A stretch of DNA of 64,000 nucleotides from SHZI01 sp038214295 (GCA_038214295.1 JBBQSA010000013.1:4251-68250), one strand, 5' to 3'; numbered from the stretch's first letter, positions 55,064-64,000 are shown. Made by a program: numbers and translations. Notes: generated from the sequence alone by a model not told the origin.

Positions 55064-55888
55064 ATGAATCGACGCGTCGTGTTTTTTCTGTCGGACCAGA
55101 CCGGCGTGACTGCGGAGACGCTCGGCCGCAGCCTGTTAACTCAATTCGACAAGTACGATTTCGAGCAGGTGACTCTGCCATTTATCGATTCTGTTGACAA
55201 GGCGAACGAGGCTGTCGACCGCATCAATGCCGTGGCCACCGAGACCGGCGTGCGGCCGATTATCTTCAGTACGCTGGTGCACGACGAAATCCGTGAACGC
55301 TTCGCGAGCGTCAACGGGCTGCTGCTGGATTTTTTCGTCACCTTCCTTGGCCAGCTGGAGGGTGAGTTGCTCACGCGCTCGACCCAGGCGGTGGGCCGCG
55401 CCCACGGCATGAAGGATCCGGGCAGCTACGACAAGCGCATCGAGGCCACCAATTTTGCCCTCAACAACGATGACGGCACCCGCACCAGCGAGTACGACCG
55501 GGCCGATGTGATCCTGCTCGGGGTCTCCCGCTCGGGGAAGACGCCGACCTGTCTCTACCTGGCGCTGACCTACGGGGTGTTTGCCGCCAACTATCCCCTG
55601 TCGGAAGACGAGTTCGAGACCGGCCGCTTGCCCCGCTCCCTGGAGCCGCATCGCGACAAGCTGTTCGGGCTCAGCATTTCCCCGGAGCGCCTGCAGCAGA
55701 TCCGCCGTGAGCGCCGGCCGGACGGGCGTTATGCGTCGATAGACCAGGTGCGCTACGAGCTGCGCGGTGCGGAGGCCCTGTTCCACCGCTACCAGATCGG
55801 CTGGGTCGACACGACCGGCTTCTCCATCGAGGAAATCGCCAGCAAGATCCTGAGTTCTACCGGCATCGAACGCCGGGTCCGTCCCTAG
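55064..55888 (+). CDS. ppsR: PEP synthase regulatory protein PpsR (DUF299)
   Basis: 274 aa from the ATG at 55064 (a GTG three bases earlier is also possible). Bifunctional kinase/pyrophosphorylase: FLSDQTGVTAETLGRSLLTQF at the start, GVSRSGKTPTCLYLA P-loop near 150, and TGFSIEEIASKIL at the end. It phosphorylates PpsA in an ADP-dependent way and reverses this with phosphate. Divergent from ppsA with an 84-nt gap. Confidence 0.96.
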   Translation: MNRRVVFFLSDQTGVTAETLGRSLLTQFDKYDFEQVTLPFIDSVDKANEAVDRINAVATETGVRPIIFSTLVHDEIRERFASVNGLLLDFFVTFLGQLEGELLTRSTQAVGRAHGMKDPGSYDKRIEATNFALNNDDGTRTSEYDRADVILLGVSRSGKTPTCLYLALTYGVFAANYPLSEDEFETGRLPRSLEPHRDKLFGLSISPERLQQIRRERRPDGRYASIDQVRYELRGAEALFHRYQIGWVDTTGFSIEEIASKILSSTGIERRVRP

Positions 55889-55889
55889 T

Positions 55890-57536
55890 TCAGATCCTGC
55901 CGCTGGGAGCCGTGAGGCCGGTGTGGTGCTCGATGCGCGCAATCTGTGCCGCCAGCTGGCCCAGCGTGGTCAGGGCCGCTGCCGTGGACAAGCCGATGTC
56001 CGCCGGTGTTGTCACCTGGCGCTCCAGGTACACCCGCAGCGTGGCGCCGCTGGTGCCGGTGCCCGACAGGCGATAGACGATGCGCGTGCCGTCGCCAAAT
56101 ATCAGGCGCACGCCCTGCCGGGCGGATTCGCTGCCATCGACGGGGTCCCGGTAATGGAAGTCGTCGGCGGTCTCGATGACTCCGCCGGCCGGGTTCGAGC
56201 CGCGCAGTGACGGCAGCAGATCCCGGAGTGCGGTCATCAGTTCGCCGGCGCGTCCCGCGTCACTGATCGCGTAATCCCAGCGCTGGTAGTGGTGTCGGCC
56301 GAAGGACTGCCAGTGATCCTGCAGCAGTGCTGGCAGTGATCGCCCGGTCGCTGCCAGCAGGTTCATCCAGAAGAGGACGGCCCAGAGGCCGTCTTTCTCG
56401 CGGCAATGCGCGGAGCTGGTGCCGAAGCTTTCCTCGCCGCAGAGGCCGATGCGGCCGGCCTCGAGCAGGTTGCAGAAGAAGCGCCAGCCGGTGGGCGTCT
56501 CGTAGCAGGGCAGGTTGAGGCTGCTTGCGACCACGTCGAGGGCCCGGCTCGTGGGCATGGAGCGGGCGACGCCCGGGACGCCGTCCCGGTAGCCCGGGAT
56601 GCGCGTGATGTTGGCGAGCATCACCGCGACGCTGTCGCAGGGCGAGACGAAGATGCCGGGACCGAGAATCATGTTGCGGTCGCCGTCGCCGTCGGAGGCC
56701 GCGAGGAGGTCGGGCGCGTCGAGTCCGTTGGAGAGTGCCGTCAGCTCGGCGGCATCAATGGGATTCGGGTCCGGGTGCATGCCGCCAAAATCGGGCAACG
56801 GGTTCGCGTGCAGCAGGGAGTCTGCCGGGGCACCGAGCTGCTCGACAAAGATCCGGCGGGCATAGGGGCCGGTGACGCCGTGCATGGCGTCGAACCGCAG
56901 GCGCCGGCCGCCGCGCAGCCACCCGGCCATCCGGTCGAAGTCGAAAAGCGTCTGCATCAGCGCCGCGTAGTCGGTTACCGGGTCGACCACCTCCACTCGC
57001 AGGTCGCCGATCACCGTGCTGCCGGTGCGCGCGAGGTCGATGTGGGGCAGGCTGGTGCAGCGATAGCCCGCCAGCGCCTGGCTCACGCGGAAGACTTCAT
57101 TCGTGACGCTTTCCGGCGCCTGGCCGCCGGCGGGCGTATTGAACTTGAGGCCGAAGTCCCCGTCGGGCCCGCCGGGATTGTGGCTCGCCGTCAGGATGAA
57201 GCCGGCCGCGGCGTGCCGCAGGCGGATGAGATGCGAGGCCGCCGGAGTCGACAGCAGTCCGTGCTGGCCAATGACGATTTCCCTGACACCGTTGCCAACA
57301 GCCACGGCCATGAGGCGCTGGATTGCCTCGCTGTTGAAGTAGCGCCCGTCACCGCCGACCACCAGGCGCGAACCGTGTGGCAGATCCAGCGTGGTGAACA
57401 CCGCCTGCGTGAACATCTCCAGGTAATGTGCCTGGCTGAACACGCTGACCTTCTTGCGCAATCCGGCAGTGCCAGGCTGCTGGTCCATGAAGGGCGGGCA
57501 GGCAACGTCAATGATGTCAAGCGTGGACACGATCAC
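55890..57536 (-). CDS. pgm: Phosphoglucomutase
   Basis: 548 aa from a GTG at 57536. The conserved QQPGTAGLRKKV is near 20-30. The catalytic phosphoserine loop is TASHNPGGPDGDFGLKFN, the metal loop is SDGDGDRNM, and LCGEESFGT and RLSGTGTSGATLRVY follow. Interconverts glucose-1-phosphate and glucose-6-phosphate, supplying glycogen or exopolysaccharide. Tail to tail with ppsR with one base between stops. Confidence 0.95.
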   Translation of the reverse strand: MIVSTLDIIDVACPPFMDQQPGTAGLRKKVSVFSQAHYLEMFTQAVFTTLDLPHGSRLVVGGDGRYFNSEAIQRLMAVAVGNGVREIVIGQHGLLSTPAASHLIRLRHAAAGFILTASHNPGGPDGDFGLKFNTPAGGQAPESVTNEVFRVSQALAGYRCTSLPHIDLARTGSTVIGDLRVEVVDPVTDYAALMQTLFDFDRMAGWLRGGRRLRFDAMHGVTGPYARRIFVEQLGAPADSLLHANPLPDFGGMHPDPNPIDAAELTALSNGLDAPDLLAASDGDGDRNMILGPGIFVSPCDSVAVMLANITRIPGYRDGVPGVARSMPTSRALDVVASSLNLPCYETPTGWRFFCNLLEAGRIGLCGEESFGTSSAHCREKDGLWAVLFWMNLLAATGRSLPALLQDHWQSFGRHHYQRWDYAISDAGRAGELMTALRDLLPSLRGSNPAGGVIETADDFHYRDPVDGSESARQGVRLIFGDGTRIVYRLSGTGTSGATLRVYLERQVTTPADIGLSTAAALTTLGQLAAQIARIEHHTGLTAPSGRI

Positions 57537-57605
57537 AGTCTCCGTATTGTTTTCGTTTACTGTTCACTTCGGTTCAGGTCGCCGGAAAGTGTGCACGAAT
57601 CCCTG

Positions 57606-57614
57606 TGCTATAGT
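57606..57614 (+). promoter_or_regulatory. Extended -10 (TGcTATAGT) before the DUF1249 gene
   Basis: Six bases separate the end of TATAGT from the GTG at 57621. The expected transcription start would therefore be the start codon. No Shine-Dalgarno sequence precedes it. No good -35 box was found. Confidence 0.5.
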
Positions 57615-57620
57615 CCAAAC

Positions 57621-58133
57621 GTGCTCGCAGACAGCTACATAGTCCCACAATGCAAGGCCGATCCTCGCACGCTCGGCGCGCTGATGGCGCTCTATGAAGG
57701 CAACTTCATCAAGCTCACGTCGCTGGCTCCGGAACTGCTCGCTGTCGCACGGGCTGGTGCTGTTCCGCCAGCACTGCCAGCCGCGAAACCGGCTCCGAAA
57801 TCGGCCACGAAAGCGGCCGTGTCACGCACGGCGCGCGACCTCGACCTGCACCTCTGCGTGGACGCAGTCACCCGCTACACCGTCGATCTCCGCCTCACCT
57901 ATTTCTTCGACGAAGCTGCCGGCCCTGAGGCCGATCCGGACCTCCATCTGCGCCTGTACGTGGATGCACGCATGGTCGAGGTGATCAGCTGGGCCGTGTC
58001 CCACCGCCACGATGTGCTCCGGCAGCTGGCCCTGAAGACCGCCCGGGAGCTCGACCGCCGCTGGTCCCGCAACATCATGCTGGGCAAGTGGCTCGACTAC
58101 CTCGCCGACCGGGGTCACGCTTTCCCCGCGTGA
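57621..58133 (+). CDS. DUF1249-domain protein (YqiB-like)
   Basis: 170 aa from a GTG at 57621. The start was chosen because DPRTLGALMALYEGNFIKLTSLAPEL aligns with the conserved N-terminus of E. coli YqiB. An Ala/Lys/Pro linker of about 30 residues (AVPPALPAAKPAPKSATK...) is an insertion. DLHLRLYVDARMVEVISW and NIMLGKWLDYLADRGHAF close the domain. Function unknown. Confidence 0.8.
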   Translation: MLADSYIVPQCKADPRTLGALMALYEGNFIKLTSLAPELLAVARAGAVPPALPAAKPAPKSATKAAVSRTARDLDLHLCVDAVTRYTVDLRLTYFFDEAAGPEADPDLHLRLYVDARMVEVISWAVSHRHDVLRQLALKTARELDRRWSRNIMLGKWLDYLADRGHAFPA

Positions 58134-58240
58134 CGCACGTCACGCCGGTCGCTCCCCCGGCCCGCCGTCCATTCCCCTTGTTTCTCCAAGCTGTCGATTG
58201 CTTCACCGGCGGTGCCCGTACATTTGGTTAACTTCGCCGG

Positions 58241-59287
58241 GTGCGCGCACTCGCCCAGCAACTTCTCGCCCGTCGCAAGCCTGTCGACGACGACCGGCTG
58301 TTGCGCCTGTTCTGGAACCGGGCGGAGCTGAAGCGCGAGTTTGCCAAGCTGCAGCGTGAGCGGGAGCGCATGGTGGACCAGCTCCGCCAGCAGGAAGGCG
58401 CCGTCCTCCGGAACCAGCAGCGGCTGGAACAGCTCGAAGGCCTCCTGTCCGACCCGGAGCGGGCCGCCAACGCCGCCGTGTTCTTCCAGTTGCGTGGCAT
58501 CTGGACCTACGCTCGCCGGCGGCTCGTGCGGCTCGCCCGCGACCTCACGGGCCGCCAGCAGGAGCGCGAGGGCCAGCGCGACGCGGCGCGCTTCGAGGAG
58601 CACCGCCAGGCTGCGCTGACTGCGATCGAGCAGCGGCTCTTGCCCCTTGAGGAGCGTCGCGCCCAGGTCGATGAGGAACTCACCGTGATCCGCGCTGACA
58701 GCGTCGGGCGCGGCGGCTTCTGGAACTACTTCGCGCGCCGCCGCCTGGCGGCCCGGCTGACTGCCCTGCTGGCGGCTCGGCAGTCCGTGGACGAACAGGT
58801 TGAGCGCTATGAGCGGGCGCGCCACGACAAGCTGAAGGAGAAGCCCTCCCAGGCCGAGGAGATCGGCACCGATGGCCGGCGCATCGTGAACCTGTCAGTG
58901 ATCGCGCTGGCCCAGGAACTGCTGCTGGCCTTCAGCGAGCATGATGTGGCGGCCCAGGCGCGGGAAGCTTCGCTCCGCCAGGTGAGCGAAGTCACTTATG
59001 GGGACCTGAAGACCTGCCGGGAGCTGAGCCGGAGGATCGATGCCGTTCTGCGCCGCGTGGAGGCCCTGGACGAACTGTCGGCCCGCGTGCGCCGGCGGGC
59101 CGAGTATCTGCGGCTGACGGTGAGTTACCGGCGGGACGTGGATACTGTTCCGGCCGTCGGCACGCTCGCCGTCATCCCGCTGGAACTCGCGGCGGATGGC
59201 GAGCCGAAGCCGGTGGGCTCGCGGGAGTCCGAGGTCAACGTTCTGGCCGACGAATACTGGGACATATTCGGGGTGCTACTGCACTAG
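58241..59287 (+). CDS. Unrecognised coiled-coil protein
   Basis: 348 aa from a GTG. No family recognised. Three long heptad-like regions rich in Arg, Gln, Glu and Leu (about 20-75, 95-150, 160-200) predict coiled coils. A patch in the middle (GRGGFWNYFARRRLAARLTALLAARQS) may be amphipathic. No signal peptide or membrane helix, so it is likely cytosolic. The C-terminal VPAVGTLAVIPLELAADGEPKPVGS looks more ordered. It sits between DUF1249 and the convergent prc gene and may be lineage-specific. Confidence 0.65.
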   Translation: MRALAQQLLARRKPVDDDRLLRLFWNRAELKREFAKLQRERERMVDQLRQQEGAVLRNQQRLEQLEGLLSDPERAANAAVFFQLRGIWTYARRRLVRLARDLTGRQQEREGQRDAARFEEHRQAALTAIEQRLLPLEERRAQVDEELTVIRADSVGRGGFWNYFARRRLAARLTALLAARQSVDEQVERYERARHDKLKEKPSQAEEIGTDGRRIVNLSVIALAQELLLAFSEHDVAAQAREASLRQVSEVTYGDLKTCRELSRRIDAVLRRVEALDELSARVRRRAEYLRLTVSYRRDVDTVPAVGTLAVIPLELAADGEPKPVGSRESEVNVLADEYWDIFGVLLH

Positions 59288-59290
59288 CGC

Positions 59291-61426
59291 CTAGTTGGCG
59301 AGCGCCGCTTCATCGGCCTTCGCCTGGCTCACGACCTTGCGACCCCCGCCGGTGATCCGCGAGAACTCCAGGGTCACGTTGGCGGCGGTGTCGAGCAGCG
59401 GATCGGGCGCGTCCTCGGGCTTCAGCTTGTCCAGTGATTCCACCGCGCCGAGGCCCCGGGCGGTCCGCCAGGTGTTGGCCCGCTCCAGTTGCGCCTTGCG
59501 CTCCTGTTCCCGTTCGCGCTTGCGCGTCTCCATGTTGAGCGAGACCTGCCGCTGGCTGCGCAGCTTTTCCACGGCGGCGATGTCCGACTCCAGGTAGCGC
59601 ATATTCGGGTTCGCCGACAGTTGGACGCTCTCGAAGCGCGTCAACTGGGTGATGGCGGCATCAAGCGGCTGGCTGGCCTGGAAGCGCGTGGCCGCGATCT
59701 GGTCCCAGGGCAGGGCGCGGTCACGGCTGCTCTCGCCGATCGTGCTCGCGTCGATGCCAGACGGCAGGGCGATGTCGGGGATGACGCCCTTGTGCTGGGT
59801 GCTGCCGCCATTCACCCGGTAGAACTTGCCCATGGTCAGGGTCAGCTGGCCGAGCCCGCTCGCGCCGCGCGAGTACTGGTCCAGTTCGTAGAGGTTCTGG
59901 ACGGTTCCCTTGCCGAAAGTCTGCTGACCGACGACCAGGCCCCTGTGGTAATCCTGGATCGCGGCCGCGAAGATCTCCGATGCCGAGGCGCTGAAGCGGT
60001 CGACGAGCACGGTCAGCGGGCCGCTGTAGGCCACCGTCGACTCCGGATCATCAAGGACCTCGATGCGGCCGTCGGTCTGCCGGACCTGGACGACCGGGCC
60101 CCGGTCGATGAACAACCCGGTGAGCGACGTCGCCTCGGTGAGGTGACCGCCGCCGTTGCCGCGCAGGTCGAGCACCAGGCCAGCGATCTTGTCCTTGCGG
60201 AGTTCGCCAAGCAGGCGGCGGACGTCGCGCGTGGTGCTGATGTAGTCCTTCTCGCCGCGATTCCGGGCGTCGAAGTCCTGGTAGAAGCCCGGCACGGTAA
60301 TTACGCCGATGTTTACGGTCTGGCCATTCTGCTGGACCGGGATGACGCTCTTCTTCGCCGCCTGCTCCTCGAGCTTGATCTTGTCGCGGGTCAGCTCCAG
60401 GGTGGTTTCGGCAGCGCCCGGGGCCGCATCACCCGCCAGTATCTGCAGCCGCACCTTGCTGCCGCTCGGGCCGCGGATCAGCTGGACCACATCGTCCAGC
60501 TGCCAGCCGACCACGTCCACCAGCTCGCCCTTGTTGCCCTGGCCCACGGCGGTGATCCGATCGTTGGCCTTCAGGCGGCCGTCGATCGCGGCGGGGCCGC
60601 CGGGGATCACGTTCATGACCTGCACGAAGTCATCGTCCAGCTGCAGGGACGCGCCGATGCCCTGGTAGGACAGGCTCATCTGAATCCGGTACTCCTCCGA
60701 CTGGCGCGGCGAGAGGTAGCTGGAGTGCGGGTCGAGCGTCCGGGCAAAGGAATTCATGAACGTCTCGAAGACGTCGTCGCTGTCCAGCGTATTGATCCGG
60801 TCAAGAGAGCGCTGGTAGCGCTTGCGGAGAATATCGCTGGTTTCCTTCCACGTCTTGTCGGCCAGCATGAGGCTCAGTGCGTCGTTCTTCACGCGCCGCC
60901 GCCACAGGTCCTGGGTCTCGGCCGGCGCGGCGGCCCATGGCAGCTTCTCGCGGTCGAAGACGTAATCTTCGTTCACGGTGAAGTCTGGTTCCTTGTCGAG
61001 CAGGGACATGGCATAGCCGATGTTCTGCTGGGCGCGCAGGCGGTACAGGCGGAAGATGTCGAAGACCGGGTCCATGTCGCCGCTGCGCAGGCTGTCGTCG
61101 AGAGTGGTCTTGTAGCGGGCGAAGTAGGCGATGTCCGACTGCAGGAAGTAGTGCCGGCTGGCATCCAGGGTCTCGATGTAGGTCTTCAGCGTGGCATCCG
61201 ACAGCGCGTCGTCAACCGTCAGCCGGGAGTAGTGGGCACGCTCCACGAAACGCGTGACCATGCGCGCAACCTGGCGCTCCCGGGCCGTGGTCTCGAGGGA
61301 GGCGGGAGTGACCGGGCCGGTCTGCTTGGCCAGCACGGGCACGGTGGGCCCGAGGCTCACCGTGGCGAGCGCCAGCAGGGCGGCAAGATTCAGCGATTTC
61401 CAGAGCGATTTGCGAGCGATGTTCAT
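59291..61426 (-). CDS. prc: Tail-specific protease Prc
   Basis: 711 aa with an N-terminal signal/anchor. PDZ domain (MSLSYQGIGASLQLDDDFVQVMNVIPGGPA) followed by the S41 peptidase with the Ser in FSASASEIFAAAIQ and the Lys in TFGKGTVQNLYEL. The C-terminal DUF3340 part is rich in charged residues. It cleaves C-termini of periplasmic proteins, including cell-wall enzymes in E. coli. It runs tail to tail with the coiled-coil gene, 3 nt apart. Confidence 0.95.
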   Translation of the reverse strand: MNIARKSLWKSLNLAALLALATVSLGPTVPVLAKQTGPVTPASLETTARERQVARMVTRFVERAHYSRLTVDDALSDATLKTYIETLDASRHYFLQSDIAYFARYKTTLDDSLRSGDMDPVFDIFRLYRLRAQQNIGYAMSLLDKEPDFTVNEDYVFDREKLPWAAAPAETQDLWRRRVKNDALSLMLADKTWKETSDILRKRYQRSLDRINTLDSDDVFETFMNSFARTLDPHSSYLSPRQSEEYRIQMSLSYQGIGASLQLDDDFVQVMNVIPGGPAAIDGRLKANDRITAVGQGNKGELVDVVGWQLDDVVQLIRGPSGSKVRLQILAGDAAPGAAETTLELTRDKIKLEEQAAKKSVIPVQQNGQTVNIGVITVPGFYQDFDARNRGEKDYISTTRDVRRLLGELRKDKIAGLVLDLRGNGGGHLTEATSLTGLFIDRGPVVQVRQTDGRIEVLDDPESTVAYSGPLTVLVDRFSASASEIFAAAIQDYHRGLVVGQQTFGKGTVQNLYELDQYSRGASGLGQLTLTMGKFYRVNGGSTQHKGVIPDIALPSGIDASTIGESSRDRALPWDQIAATRFQASQPLDAAITQLTRFESVQLSANPNMRYLESDIAAVEKLRSQRQVSLNMETRKREREQERKAQLERANTWRTARGLGAVESLDKLKPEDAPDPLLDTAANVTLEFSRITGGGRKVVSQAKADEAALAN

Positions 61427-61522
61427 GCCTGTCGACTTTGCGGGTGAGCGGCGTTTCGGGCGACCTGTCGGCGTAGGCTAGACTTGGGTCCGGTAACAGG
61501 CAAGCGCAAGGTCCGGATACGC

Positions 61523-61810
61523 ATGCAGCCTCTGACGGTCGTTCTCGGCATTGTGCTCGGCAGCGTGTTCTCGATCGCCTTCGGTCTTGCCATCGTTGCC
61601 CTGATATTCGGCCTGCGGCAAGGACAGGATTCGCGCTTTGCCGCCGAGCTCCCGGAACTGATCCAGGCCACGGTGCTGTTCTCCGTCATTACCGCGGTAT
61701 CGGCGCTGGCCTTCCTGGGCTTCCTCCAGGGCAAGTCCTGGCGGCACTGGTCGCTGGTGGTGCTGGTCCTCGGGCTGGGCGGCATTGGTTACTTTTATTG
61801 GCCGGCCTAA
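61523..61810 (+). CDS. Small membrane protein, 3 helices
   Basis: 95 aa from the ATG at 61523 (MQPLTVVLG). Hydrophobic segments at about 1-30, 45-70 and 78-94 with short polar links. No family recognised. Divergent from prc by 96 nt. Confidence 0.65.
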   Translation: MQPLTVVLGIVLGSVFSIAFGLAIVALIFGLRQGQDSRFAAELPELIQATVLFSVITAVSALAFLGFLQGKSWRHWSLVVLVLGLGGIGYFYWPA

Positions 61811-61927
61811 GCAGAGCGGTGCCGGTGCCTGTTTGACCGGACTATACGAGCGGAGCGCGGGGCCGGGCCGCTGACCTGACATAAAGATCAAATACAGGTC
61901 TCAATTGGCTGAAACGTCTGAAAAAAG

Positions 61928-62218
61928 TCAATCGTCATCGGGTCTCGCCCGCAGCCGCCGGTCCAGGCGCAGGGCCAGGAAGCAGAGCAGCACCAGGAGT
62001 GCCGGAGCGAGCAGCAGCCACCAGGCCAGCAGTTCGCCGTGGCCCGCCGCCGCGTAGATGCTGCCCAGGTAGTCGCTGAGCCCGAGCCTGCCCTCGTAGG
62101 CGCCGATCAGCTGCTTGCCGGCCAGGTAGCCCGCGATCGGCAGCAACAGGCCGCCCGCCAGGGCAAGGCCAAGCAAGCCAAGAATGACCAGCAGGGGGGA
62201 GCGCACCGGGTGTTGCAT
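61928..62218 (-). CDS. Small membrane protein, 2 helices
   Basis: 96 aa with two hydrophobic helices (LLVILGLLGLALAGGLLLPIAG; LLAWWLLLAPALLVLLCFLA) and a charged C-terminus (RRLRARPDDD). No family recognised. It lies 50 nt downstream of the gluzincin gene on the same strand. Confidence 0.65.
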   Translation of the reverse strand: MQHPVRSPLLVILGLLGLALAGGLLLPIAGYLAGKQLIGAYEGRLGLSDYLGSIYAAAGHGELLAWWLLLAPALLVLLCFLALRLDRRLRARPDDD

Positions 62219-62268
62219 CGCTCTAGTGTCCCATCGTCGTGCGGCCGACGAAAGCGCGGCCCGGCCAG

Positions 62269-63573
62269 TCAGCGAGCGGGCCCGTCGAGCCCGGGCAGAT
62301 TGCGCGCCGCCAGCGCCGCCGAGGGGGCGCCGAGCGCCGCCCGCGCGGCCTCCCGCAACGCAGCCAGGCCGGTCGGCCCGGGCTGTTGTAGCCTGCCGCG
62401 GATCAGCGCTGCCAGGGATTTAGCGCCGCTGCCGGACTTGCGCAGTTCCTCGTCCAGGTCGGCAAAGACGGTGACGGCCCGGGCGGTTACCGGTCCCGCT
62501 GCCGCCGCCGTACGCAGCGTCTGCACCGGTGCGCCCCAGCGGCGGAACTCGGCGATCGTCGCGGTGTAGCGGGCGGCGGAGATCGTCCCGGAATCCTTCA
62601 GCGCCCGCAGTGCGAGGTACTCGGCCAGGCCCTCGTCGATCCAGTCCTCGTCCCCGGGCGTGCGCAGGCCGGAGAGAAGCACGTGCACCACTTCGTGCAC
62701 GAGCGTGCTGGTGCCGTTCTCGCTGATGAGCGGCCGGTCCGCGTTGACAAAAATGGAGTTGGGCGCCGACAGCGCCCCGAGCCACATGGGCTCCCCGGCC
62801 GCGACGATGCTGAGGTAGCGCGGCAGGGCCGGGCCGCCGGGCTCGAGGCCGAGCGTCGACAGCAGTTGGGGGAGCGTCCAGCGCAGCAGGCCGAGCATCG
62901 CCACCCGTTCCATGCGCAGGCCCTTCGGGGCGCTCACGGTGATCTCCAGGCCGGCGATCGTGTCCCGGCGGGTGCCCAGGTCGCCCGCGATGATCCAGCC
63001 GATAGGCCGGGGAGGGCGCGCGCCCGGGTTGCTGATCGGCAGCTGGCCCCGCTGGTCCGGCAGGTAGGGCGTGACGAGCGACCAGCCGGCGGGATGGCGG
63101 ATCGCGAGTTCACCGCCGAGCGAGCGGTTGCGCGCCCAGCGCCAGGCGCGCACCGGGAAGGCATCCTCGCCCCGGAAGAGGGCGAAGCGTGGCCCGACGA
63201 AGGCGTCGTTACCGGGCGCGTTCCGCCCCGGGCGGCGATGGTTGAGCGCCACCCGGTAGCGCAGCGTGCCGCCACCGGCGGGGGGTAACCAGCGGATCCG
63301 GTCCTGCTCGCGGGTGATCTCGCCGTCGCCGCTGACCTTCGTGAGGCGGGTGCCGTCCAGCACGAGCTCCCGCAGTCCGCCGCGGCCCTGGCCAAGCACG
63401 ATGCGGGCGGCGCTCGTGGCTTCGCTGGCCGCAAGGTCCAGCTCGAAGCGCACGTCGATGTCGGCCGCTTGTGCCGGTTGCACGCCCCACGGCGCGGCCA
63501 GAAGCACGGTGGCCAGCAGCGCGGCAAGCAGCAGGAGCGGCAAGCGCGCGCCGCGGCTAAGATGGCGTGACAT
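62269..63573 (-). CDS. Gluzincin (M1-like) peptidase-like exported protein
   Basis: 434 aa with a Sec signal peptide ending near AQAADID. The N-terminal part is beta-rich, like the M1 leader domain. A zinc site HEVVH at about 290 is followed by WIDEGLAEYLALRAL, giving the downstream Glu ligand. It is shorter than full M1 aminopeptidases, and the usual GAMEN exopeptidase motif was not seen. Likely a periplasmic or surface metallopeptidase of unknown substrate. Confidence 0.72.
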   Translation of the reverse strand: MSRHLSRGARLPLLLLAALLATVLLAAPWGVQPAQAADIDVRFELDLAASEATSAARIVLGQGRGGLRELVLDGTRLTKVSGDGEITREQDRIRWLPPAGGGTLRYRVALNHRRPGRNAPGNDAFVGPRFALFRGEDAFPVRAWRWARNRSLGGELAIRHPAGWSLVTPYLPDQRGQLPISNPGARPPRPIGWIIAGDLGTRRDTIAGLEITVSAPKGLRMERVAMLGLLRWTLPQLLSTLGLEPGGPALPRYLSIVAAGEPMWLGALSAPNSIFVNADRPLISENGTSTLVHEVVHVLLSGLRTPGDEDWIDEGLAEYLALRALKDSGTISAARYTATIAEFRRWGAPVQTLRTAAAAGPVTARAVTVFADLDEELRKSGSGAKSLAALIRGRLQQPGPTGLAALREAARAALGAPSAALAARNLPGLDGPAR

Positions 63574-63614
63574 GGTTTGAATCTAGCATGGCCTTCGGGC
63601 CCGGAGTCTTCAAA

Positions 63615-64000
63615 ATGCCGCCGTCTGCCAAGTTGCCTGCCGAGTTGCCTGTCGAGTTCCTGGCCGGGTGCCAGCGGGTGCTGCCGGCGGACGTGAAGGC
63701 CGGCGAGCTGCCCACCCGGAGCATCGGCCGCACGGCGGATCTCTGCGAGCGGCTCTCGGGCTACGTCGTCGCCCGCCAGAAGACCGGCGTGTTCTCCCAG
63801 CCGGACGATTTTCCAGGGGGCCGATTGCCCCGGCCCGGCGAGTACGCGGTGCTCGTGAACTTCAGTGGGGAGCCCCGCTGCCTGGTGCGCTACGACGAGT
63901 GCACCGTGCTGCCCTTTCACGCGGTGGGCCCGGAGCACGTCGAGGTGGAGACCGCCGCCCTGCGCACCGTGGCCGGCTGGCGCAAGCTGCACCGGGACTA
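63615..64000 (+). CDS. ASCH-domain protein, 3' end cut by window edge
   Basis: 128 codons visible from the ATG at 63615, chosen for a GGAG 8 nt upstream. An in-frame ATG at 63588 has a weaker site. ASCH-family features: GVFSQPDDFPGGRLPRPGEYAVLVNFSGEPRCLVRYDECTVLPF and EVETAALRTVAGWRKLH. These PUA-like domains bind RNA or nucleotides. Divergent from the gluzincin gene by about 40 nt. The end is outside the window. Confidence 0.75.
   Translation, partial: MPPSAKLPAELPVEFLAGCQRVLPADVKAGELPTRSIGRTADLCERLSGYVVARQKTGVFSQPDDFPGGRLPRPGEYAVLVNFSGEPRCLVRYDECTVLPFHAVGPEHVEVETAALRTVAGWRKLHRD

Noticed and set aside
59489..61447. 652-codon plus-strand frame
   Set aside because: Antisense to prc, whose PDZ and S41 motifs are complete.

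Overview
The window is a dense, high-GC stretch of a gammaproteobacterial chromosome. Several classic gammaproteobacterial blocks are present: rpsP-rimM-trmD-rplS, bepA/bcp/gcvR/dapA/bamC-like, ffs-dnaX-ybaB-recR, ppsA<>ppsR and a complete Mla system. The SUF operon begins with an Rrf2 regulator of the Xanthomonas type and uses SufU and SufT, and a xanthomonadin-like pigment cluster is present. This points to a lineage near Xanthomonadales, Nevskiales or Steroidobacterales. The exact taxon cannot be read from the sequence.

Layout. 1-3975 (minus): a eukaryotic-type phospho-signalling trio, a CHASE2 receptor Ser/Thr kinase, a PP2C phosphatase and a double-FHA protein cut by the window edge. 4111-10401: radA, a CorC/HlyC membrane protein, ffh, then rpsP-rimM-trmD-rplS. 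10422-17227: a TRAP transporter with its TatT lipoprotein, a PQQ-type sugar dehydrogenase and sppA. 17264-24114 (minus): a seven-gene suf operon with sixA appended, headed by an IscR-type operator. 24304-30778: mlaFEDCB facing bepA-mlaA, then bcp and gcvR. 30957-32377: dapA, a short BamC-like lipoprotein and tRNA-Ser(GGA).

32443-47594 is the main accessory region. It is an aryl-polyene (xanthomonadin-type) pigment cluster with a XanB2-like chorismatase (hydroxybenzoate starter), ACP, starter ligase, KS and chain-length factor, ketoreductase, two hotdog dehydratases, acyltransferases, a glycosyltransferase, a LolA-like protein and an MMPL exporter, a deacetylase and a PAP2 protein. A UbiE-like methyltransferase lies on the opposite strand in the middle.

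47595-64000 returns to housekeeping: the 4.5S SRP RNA, dnaX-ybaB-recR, rsgA<>orn, a MAPEG protein, ppsA<>ppsR, phosphoglucomutase, a DUF1249 protein, an unrecognised coiled-coil protein, prc, two small membrane proteins, a gluzincin-like protein and a truncated ASCH protein. Genes commonly overlap by 4 nt (ATGA, GTGA or TTGA), implying translational coupling. Three genes have a -10 box placed so that the transcript would start at or next to the start codon, suggesting leaderless mRNAs.
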